DNA of 30,502 nt, taken from Thiodiazotropha sp040507005. Lineage in GTDB: Bacteria > Pseudomonadota > Gammaproteobacteria > Chromatiales > Chromatiaceae. Below, one piece after another: positions 16,118 to 23,200 of this stretch. Below the pieces are notes generated by a model. The model was not told the origin of the DNA. It saw only the letters and a program-made list of their open reading frames with translations, and did no database searches. The translations under genes were made by a program, and so were the position numbers. Position 1 is the first letter of the stretch. Each line of letters starts with the position of its first letter. Where the stretch lies: contig JBEVVS010000131.1 of NCBI GenBank assembly GCA_040507005.1, positions 1 to 30,502 of the forward strand. The letters run 5' to 3'.

Positions 16118-17411
16118 CGATTCCTGTCTCTTTAAGAAAGCCTGTCGGTAGGATGCCGCCGGCACATATGATAGCTGCGTCGTTAGGTATCTCAATCTTG
16201 TCTCCGCCCTTGTCGATGGTCACCTTTTCGTGGGTGAATTCAACAACATTGGAACTGAGCAGCAGATTGATTTTACCTGCATCCACAGCAGCATCCACCT
16301 TCGCCCTGTTTTTCTTCTTGGCACGACTGAAAGCGCCGCTCCGATAGGAGAGGGTTACCGTGGTTCCCGGTTCGTCGGCAATGCTGTGGGCCGCTTCCAA
16401 GGCACTGTCTCCACCGCCAACGATCAGAACATGCTGATTTCTGTACTGTTCAGGATCGATGAGCCGGTAGGTGATCTTACTCAGATCCTCTCCTGGCACG
16501 CCGAGCTTTCTGGGGGTGCCACGCCTGCCAATGGTGAGCAACACTGTACGGGTATGATAGACGTCTTTATTGGTTTTGACCTCATATCCTCCCTTGTCAC
16601 TGGGTGAAATCTTCTCCACCCGTTCGTGATAACTGATTTTGACCTGGGTTTTTTTCTCTACATCCTGCCAAAAACTCAACAGTTTCTCTTTGGTGGTTTC
16701 TGTGAATTTCACCTCACCCACCATGGGCATTTTTACAGGAGCCGTCATGACCAATTTCCCCCTTGGGAATTGAAATACGGTGCCTCCCAATGATTCCTGC
16801 TCGACTGTCTTGTATTTCAGCTTTTTTTCCATGGCCCTCAAAGAAGCGCAAAAACCCGATGGCCCGGCGCCAACGATGAAGACATCCACAGCTCCGGCAT
16901 CGGACTTCTTTGAGAGGTCCTCAGCAATATAGTCCAGTGCCTTGTAGCCCTGTTCGATGGCATTTCTGATAAGCCCCATCCCCCCCAGCTCACCCGCGAT
17001 ATAGATACCCGGCATGCTGGTCTCGAAATTTGGTTTCAGGAGGGGGATATCCACGCCGCGTTTTTCGGTACCGAACACCAGGGTGATGGCATCGAAGGGA
17101 CAGGCGGTTTTACAGGCGCCGTGGCCAATGCAGTTGGTTGGGGCGATCAGTTCCGCCTTGTTATCGATCAGACCAAGCACCGGATGGTTGGCCTGTTCAG
17201 GGCAGGCTTTGACGCAGGTACCGCACCCCATGCACTTTCCCGGATCGATCAGGGGATGCAGTGAGGCGGGCTCGGTCAGGCCGGCCTCGAACTCCTCGGT
17301 CTTCAGCGCGAGGTTGCGTTTGCTCTTTCGCTTGGTGTAGAAGACATAGATTCCCCATACCGCGATTATGGGTATTGCATAGATCATGTAGAGTTCTAGG
17401 GAATACTGCAT
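16089..17411 (-). CDS. Membrane-anchored Fe-S flavoprotein (thioredoxin-reductase-like NAD(P)-binding oxidoreductase)
   Basis: A 440-residue protein with one N-terminal membrane helix (about residues 9-25) and a cytoplasmic-looking remainder. Ferredoxin motif 1 is C60-x2-C63-x2-C66-x3-C70-P. Motif 2 is C94-x2-H97-x2-C100-x3-C104-P, with His in the place of the second Cys. The FAD motif GAGPSG is at 181-186, and a second nucleotide motif GGGDSA (VLIVGGGDSALEAA) follows, as in thioredoxin-reductase-like enzymes, but no redox-active CXXC is seen. The segment MPGIYIAGELGG (about 133-144), normally at the C-terminus of this fold, precedes the FAD motif here. Start: ATG 17411 is chosen over GTG 17456; neither has a clear ribosome site. 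It lies divergent to the cytochrome genes, suggesting transfer of electrons between NAD(P)H or ferredoxin and the cytochrome b. Confidence 0.85.
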   Translation of the reverse strand: MQYSLELYMIYAIPIIAVWGIYVFYTKRKSKRNLALKTEEFEAGLTEPASLHPLIDPGKCMGCGTCVKACPEQANHPVLGLIDNKAELIAPTNCIGHGACKTACPFDAITLVFGTEKRGVDIPLLKPNFETSMPGIYIAGELGGMGLIRNAIEQGYKALDYIAEDLSKKSDAGAVDVFIVGAGPSGFCASLRAMEKKLKYKTVEQESLGGTVFQFPRGKLVMTAPVKMPMVGEVKFTETTKEKLLSFWQDVEKKTQVKISYHERVEKISPSDKGGYEVKTNKDVYHTRTVLLTIGRRGTPRKLGVPGEDLSKITYRLIDPEQYRNQHVLIVGGGDSALEAAHSIADEPGTTVTLSYRSGAFSRAKKKNRAKVDAAVDAGKINLLLSSNVVEFTHEKVTIDKGGDKIEIPNDAAIICAGGILPTGFLKETGIDVETKHGTA

Positions 17412-17686
17412 CTTACTGTTTACACTAGATATTTTGCTGAGAGTGCCATGGATCACATTTTGAGGTAATAGAATCCCAAGATTCTACACACTTATTCATA
17501 ATTTCGGTCTATCTGCCGAAAACATAAATGTTGTCAGAGTTTGTTTTTGTGAAGCCATTCATAGATGGGAAAATTGTCCCAACATAAGATAGCAACATAG
17601 TCTAAATTGAGGCTGAGCATAAGATTCAACTCAATAATAACTGTAAATAAGTGTTTGATTTTATACCAAAGTTATAGGTGATTTGG
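17412..17686. promoter_or_regulatory. Divergent control region with two dyads
   Basis: This AT-rich gap separates the minus-strand flavoprotein/ankyrin pair from the plus-strand cytochrome genes and must hold both promoters. It contains a perfect 7-bp inverted repeat with a 4-base loop (TAGAATC, CCAA, GATTCTA; 17469-17486) and a near-perfect 14-base palindrome GGGAAAATTGTCCC (17567-17580). Either could bind a shared regulator. No confident -35/-10 pair was identified. Confidence 0.5.
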
Positions 17687-18598
17687 ATGAATACAGCCGC
17701 AATTCCGGCCAGCGTTAATGAGACAGGCATGGATAGATTTCTCTCCGCATGGCAGCGACGAACAGGCCTCATAACAACCCTAGGGTTTACACTGTTTTCA
17801 ATGCTTTTGCTCTATATGGGCTGGCTTAACCATACCGAGGCGGTCTGGACAGCGGAAGTGGGCTGGGGCTACTGGTTCGGTATTGTGGGGGGCAGCCTGA
17901 TGCTGATGCTGTTGCTCTACCCAATGCGCAAGCGCCTCCATTTCATGAATAAATGGCTGACCGTGAAATTCTGGTTTCGCCTGCACATGGTATTTGGCGT
18001 GCTGGGGCCGGTGCTGATCATGATGCACTCGAGCTTCCATATCGGATCCCTGAACGGTCAGGTAGCCCTTTACAGCATGCTGATAGTGGCGATCAGTGGT
18101 CTTTTCGGCCGCTATTTCTATACCCGGATCCACTATGGTCTGTATGGCAAAAAGGCGACTTTTTCATCCCTACACGCGGATTCTAAGGAGCTGAAGAAGA
18201 AGCTCGGTCCTCTTTTCGAACTCCAACCCAAGGCGAAGGAGACCATGAAACAGTATGAGAAACTGGTCATGGAATCGCCAAACGGGCCGATCGCCAGCGC
18301 CAAACACTGGTTCAAAATGCGCATCATGTCCGCCAGGATATATCCTACCGTGATGCGCGATTTGAATAAGAAACTCCTCGCCGCCGGGCATCTCAAGGGG
18401 TGGAATAGGGCTAAGGTACGCCGCAAGCAACTGCGCATTCGTCGTATGTTGCTTGCACATCGAGGCATACTGCGACAGGTTCTTGAGCTACATTTCTACG
18501 AGAGGCTGTTCGCTATCTGGCATCTGCTTCATATGCCGCTGTTCATTATGATGGTGATCACCGGTTTTGTGCATGTCTATGCCGTGCATGCTTACTGA
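17687..18598 (+). CDS. Diheme cytochrome b-like inner-membrane protein
   Basis: A 303-residue protein with five hydrophobic segments at about 27-45, 60-78, 99-116, 124-142 and 279-300, and a basic cytoplasmic-type loop of about 125 residues between the fourth and fifth. Two helices carry histidines 14 apart: His100/His114 and His282/His296, the classic H-x13-H arrangement for two stacked bis-His b hemes, as in cytochrome b and ferric-reductase-type proteins. Further His at 118, 279 and 301 could tune the site. ATG 17687 has AGGTG 9 bases upstream; a GTG at 17678 is an alternative. It is the first plus-strand gene of the cytochrome cluster, 29 bases before the 21-heme cytochrome, so it probably links the membrane quinone pool or the divergent flavoprotein to the periplasmic hemes. 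Confidence 0.8.
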   Translation: MNTAAIPASVNETGMDRFLSAWQRRTGLITTLGFTLFSMLLLYMGWLNHTEAVWTAEVGWGYWFGIVGGSLMLMLLLYPMRKRLHFMNKWLTVKFWFRLHMVFGVLGPVLIMMHSSFHIGSLNGQVALYSMLIVAISGLFGRYFYTRIHYGLYGKKATFSSLHADSKELKKKLGPLFELQPKAKETMKQYEKLVMESPNGPIASAKHWFKMRIMSARIYPTVMRDLNKKLLAAGHLKGWNRAKVRRKQLRIRRMLLAHRGILRQVLELHFYERLFAIWHLLHMPLFIMMVITGFVHVYAVHAY

Positions 18599-18627
18599 TT
18601 AACAGACGACCCTGTCCTGATTTTGTG

Positions 18628-20202
18628 ATGATTCGAAATGGCTACTACGCCTTTTGTTTGTGTTTGTTTATGCTGATAGCGACTAATCCTGTCATGGCTG
18701 GGAAGCTAGATCTTATTCTCATGCCTGGCCCAGTCATCTCGGGCCATGCCGAGTTTGAGGAAAAGTGCGAAAGCTGCCACGAGACATTGAAGAAAGCGGA
18801 TCAGGTGGAGCGTTGTCTCTCCTGTCATGATCATGAGGATGTGGCGAAGGATATCGAACAGGGCAGGGGATTTCATGGCAGGCTGGATCCTGAGCAGGCG
18901 AAAAACTGTAAGCGCTGTCATACGGAACATAAGGGTAGAGATCGAGACATCGTTAATCTGGACAGCGAATCGTTCGATCACAGTCAAACCGATTTCAGCC
19001 TCAAGGGCGCTCATACCAGTCTGAACTGCAAACTCTGTCATACCGAGGAGTACAAGAAATATAGTCAGGCTCCTTCACAATGCTTCGATTGTCATGAAAA
19101 AGATGATGCTCACCATGGGAAGCTTGGTGAGGAGTGCGATACCTGCCACAGTGAAAAGAGCTGGAGTAAACAATCCTTCGACCATGATCTGGATACGGAA
19201 TACCCGCTGACGGGCAAGCACAGAGAACTGGACTGTCAATTATGCCATGCCAGCGATCACTACAAGAACACACCGAAAGAGTGTGTTGGATGTCATCTAA
19301 TCAACGATGCGCACAATGGGCGTTATGGCAAGGTATGCGCCAAGTGCCATAGCACTGAAGAGTGGAAGGAACTGGTATTCGACCATAGAGCGGATACCAA
19401 ATTTCCTCTTGAGGGCAGGCATAAAGATGTTCCCTGCGATACCTGCCACAAGCGGGGTCCCTATGAGAAAAAGCCGGCCAAGAACTGTTTCTCATGTCAT
19501 GAAAAGGATGATGTACACAAAGGACGCAATGGCGAGAAGTGTCAGGATTGTCATAGTGCGGAGAGTTGGACCAAGGTTAAGTTCGACCATGGTAAGGACA
19601 CCGAGTTTCCGTTGAAAGGCAAGCATGAAGACCTGGTCTGTACCGCTTGTCATCGCACTGTTGAGATGGACGATCTCAATGAGGCAGAATGCATCACCTG
19701 TCATCGGCCTATCGATGTACACAAGAGTGAATTGGGCGAAGATTGCGGTTATTGTCACAATGAGTTGGGATGGAACGTAAAGCTCTTTTTCGAGCACGAC
19801 ATCACCCGTTTCCCGTTGATCGGTATTCATAGTGTAACCACCTGTGAATCATGCCATCTGAATGCCGAATTCCAACAAACCGAATCTGCCTGTCTCTCAT
19901 GCCATGAAGCCGATGAACCCCACGAGGGGCGCATGGGGGAGAAATGCGGGAACTGCCACAACCCAAATTCCTGGTTGTTATGGACCTTTGATCATGATAC
20001 TCAGACCGACTTTCCGCTGGAGGGCAAGCATAGTGAAATCTACTGCGACAAGTGCCATCGGCAGGATCTGACAGAACATAAAGAATCTGCTAATCACTGC
20101 TATGGCTGTCACCGTGGAGATGATATTCACCGCGGCGGTTTTGGACGTCACTGTGATCGCTGCCATAACACAGAGACATTTGAGGATCCGGTCATTCGTT
20201 GA
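18628..20202 (+). CDS. 21-heme periplasmic cytochrome c
   Basis: A 524-residue exported protein: signal peptide with an A-type cleavage site near NPVMA|GK, then 21 CXXCH motifs, counted one by one. Three lie in the N-terminal part; the other 18 fall in six repeats of about 63-68 residues, each with the pattern FDH, FPLxGKH, CxxCH, CxxCH, D(D/I)xH, CxxCH and usually a final W. Each repeat thus offers three His (in FDH, GKH, DxH) for three hemes, fitting bis-His ligation. A cytochrome c3/c7-like solenoid is the likely fold. ATG 18628 is chosen over the adjacent GTG 18625; the ribosome site is weak. It ends 19 bases before the giant cytochrome, whose first repeat resembles one of its own, so a common origin is likely. 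Confidence 0.93.
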   Translation: MIRNGYYAFCLCLFMLIATNPVMAGKLDLILMPGPVISGHAEFEEKCESCHETLKKADQVERCLSCHDHEDVAKDIEQGRGFHGRLDPEQAKNCKRCHTEHKGRDRDIVNLDSESFDHSQTDFSLKGAHTSLNCKLCHTEEYKKYSQAPSQCFDCHEKDDAHHGKLGEECDTCHSEKSWSKQSFDHDLDTEYPLTGKHRELDCQLCHASDHYKNTPKECVGCHLINDAHNGRYGKVCAKCHSTEEWKELVFDHRADTKFPLEGRHKDVPCDTCHKRGPYEKKPAKNCFSCHEKDDVHKGRNGEKCQDCHSAESWTKVKFDHGKDTEFPLKGKHEDLVCTACHRTVEMDDLNEAECITCHRPIDVHKSELGEDCGYCHNELGWNVKLFFEHDITRFPLIGIHSVTTCESCHLNAEFQQTESACLSCHEADEPHEGRMGEKCGNCHNPNSWLLWTFDHDTQTDFPLEGKHSEIYCDKCHRQDLTEHKESANHCYGCHRGDDIHRGGFGRHCDRCHNTETFEDPVIR

Positions 20203-20221
20203 CTGTCATCGGAATAGACAT

Positions 20222-23200
20222 ATGATGAATAAGACTAGAGAAGAAAAGATAGTCTCCCGCAGCGGATTGGCTCAACTGATGTGGTTGATGCTTCTGCTAG
20301 TCATGTGTGGCGGTTTCTTCAGCAACACCGTCTCAGCGGTATCCTCTGAATACGACCATTTCTCCACCGGCTTTCCTCTTACCGGTGAACATCGCAATGT
20401 GGAGTGCGATCAATGCCACGATAAAGGACAGTTTGCAGGCACTCCCGTGTTGTGTGATGGCTGTCATAACGATACCGATGCGGCCGGCAAGTCGATGAAT
20501 CATATCGACAGTAATGATCAGTGCGACGATTGTCATACCACGGTGGGTTGGCACGTTGCCCGATTTGACCATGGCAGTATTTCTGGTGACTGTTTTGCCT
20601 GCCACAACGGCAGTTCCGCCCAGGGTAAGGGCAGTGATCACATCCTCTCGGGCAACACATGTGAATTCTGCCATTCAACTTTCAGTTGGGCCCGGGTCAG
20701 TCATGTGGATCACAGCCAGGTGACCGGCACCTGTGAAAGTTGCCACAATGGCGACATCGCAGCGGGCAAGCATGCCAGCCATATTGCCACCAACGAAGCA
20801 TGTGATACCTGCCATATCACACAGAGTTGGCTGTTGGTCTTTTTCGATCACTCGAATGTGGTCAGTGGCACCTGTGAGACCTGCCATAACGGGATCAGCG
20901 CCACCGGCAAATCCGCTTCCCACATTTTTACCTTCGAGGCTTGTGATGTTTGCCATACCACCAGCGGTTGGCAGGTCGCGAATTTCTCCCATGCCGGGGT
21001 CAGTGACAATTGTGAAAGTTGCCACAATGGTATCAGTGCCACCGGCAAGAATGTTGGTCACTTGAGTACATCTGCGCCCTGTGAGCTCTGTCATACCTCC
21101 ACCAACTCCTGGTTGATTGTCAATTTCATCCATGGTGAAGAGGCGTTTGGCCGCTGCTCAACCTGTCATGACGGTATCACCCAGCCTGGCAAGTATGCGG
21201 AACATATCCAGACTACCGCGGAGTGCGACCGCTGCCATACGTCTACAGAATCCTGGGATCAGGTGGGCTTCGATCACAGTGAGGTGGTAGCGGGCACCTG
21301 TGCCTCCTGTCATGACGGTATTCAGGCACCTGGTAAACATCCTACCCATATCGTCACCAATGAGTCGTGCGATGTTTGCCATGCAACCACCGCAAACTGG
21401 AATGTTATCCGCTTCAACCATGACAGCTTCGAAACCGTTGGCCTCTGCTCGACCTGTCACGACGGAGTCCGGGCAACCGGTAAGCATGCTACCCATATCC
21501 AGACCACCGAGCAGTGCGATACCTGCCACAATTCCACCAATGACTGGAGCAACACCAGTTTCGATCATTCCGGTGTGGAGACGACAGGGCTCTGTTCAAC
21601 CTGTCATGATGGTACAACCGCCACCGGCAAGCATGCTGCACACATCCAGACGACTGATCAATGCGATACCTGTCATAGCTCCACCAATGCCTGGAACATT
21701 GTCACTTTCAATCATCCGGCCGATGTGGCAGGTCGTTGTTCAACCTGTCATAACGGTGTCCAGGCCACGGGCAAGCACGGAAATCATCTACAGACCAATG
21801 GGGAGTGCGATACCTGTCATACCATTACCGCCTGGAATGTCTCCAACTTTGACCATAGCGGCATCACCAGCGGCTGTGAGTCCTGCCATGACGGTGTCAT
21901 AGCAACCGGTAAGCACGGTAGTCATATTCAGACCACTGCCTCCTGCGAGTCCTGTCACACTACCGATGACTGGACCCTGGCCAGTTTTAACCATGAGGGT
22001 GTTTCCGGCGCCTGTGAATCCTGCCATGACGGCGACATAGCGACCGGCAAACATGCCAACCATATCCCCACCACCGCATCCTGTGACAACTGCCACAACA
22101 CCAACAGTTGGGCGGTCAGCACTTTCGACCACGCGGGTGTGACCGGTAGCTGTCAATCCTGTCACGATGGGGTGTTGGCCACCGGCAAGAGTGATTCCCA
22201 TCTGGCTACCACGGCGGCTTGTGAAGGCTGTCATACCTCAACCACCAGCTGGGCGGAGGTTGCCTTCGATCATTCAATCGTCACCGGAAGCTGCGAAAGC
22301 TGTCATGACGGCGTTACTGCCACCGGCAAATCGGCCAATCATGTTGAGACCACGGCGCCCTGTGACAACTGCCATATCTCCAACGAGACCTGGACCGCGG
22401 TCAGGTTCGATCACACCGGCATCACCAGCGGTTGTGAGAGCTGCCACAATGGTGTGGATGCCATCGGCAAATCCGATACCCACATCCCGACCACCGAACC
22501 TTGTGAGAACTGCCACAATACCGTGACCTGGAGCACCGGCAGATTCGATCACGCCAATGTTGCAGGCGCCTGTTCCAGCTGCCATGACGGCACCACCGCC
22601 ACCGGCAAGCCGGCACAGCACATCCCCACCGATGCCCAGTGCGACAGCTGTCATACATCCACCATCAACTGGACTCTGATCAGTTTCAATCATGAGAACT
22701 TCCCGGTCAGTGGTAGTTGCTCCGACTGCCATGATGGCACCCTTGCTACGGGCAAACATGCCCAGCATATTCAGACCACGGCCCAGTGCGATACTTGTCA
22801 TCTCTCCACCCTGGTCTGGACCGATACCAGCTTCGATCACAGTGGTGTGACCACGGCGGGTGTCTGTTCCACATGTCACGACGGCACCACCGCCACCGGA
22901 AAACATGCCACCCACCTGACGACGACCGAACAGTGCGATGTCTGTCATACATCCACCACCTCATGGCTGCGGGTGACCTTCGACCACAGTGCTGTACCCA
23001 CTGCCGGGGTTTGCTCCAGCTGCCATGACGGCATCCAGGCCACCGGCAAGCACGCCACCCATATCGTCACCAGTGAACAGTGCGACGCCTGTCATACTAC
23101 CAATAGCTGGACGGTCAACACCTTCGATCACAGCGGTATCACCGAGCCTTGTGAATCCTGCCATGACGGCAATACCGCGACGGGCAAGCACGCTACACAT

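Noticed and set aside
20102..20221. N-terminal extension of the giant cytochrome from an ATG at 20102
   Set aside because: It overlaps the end of the 21-heme gene by about 100 bases and hides the signal peptide that starts at 20222, where a ribosome site is present.
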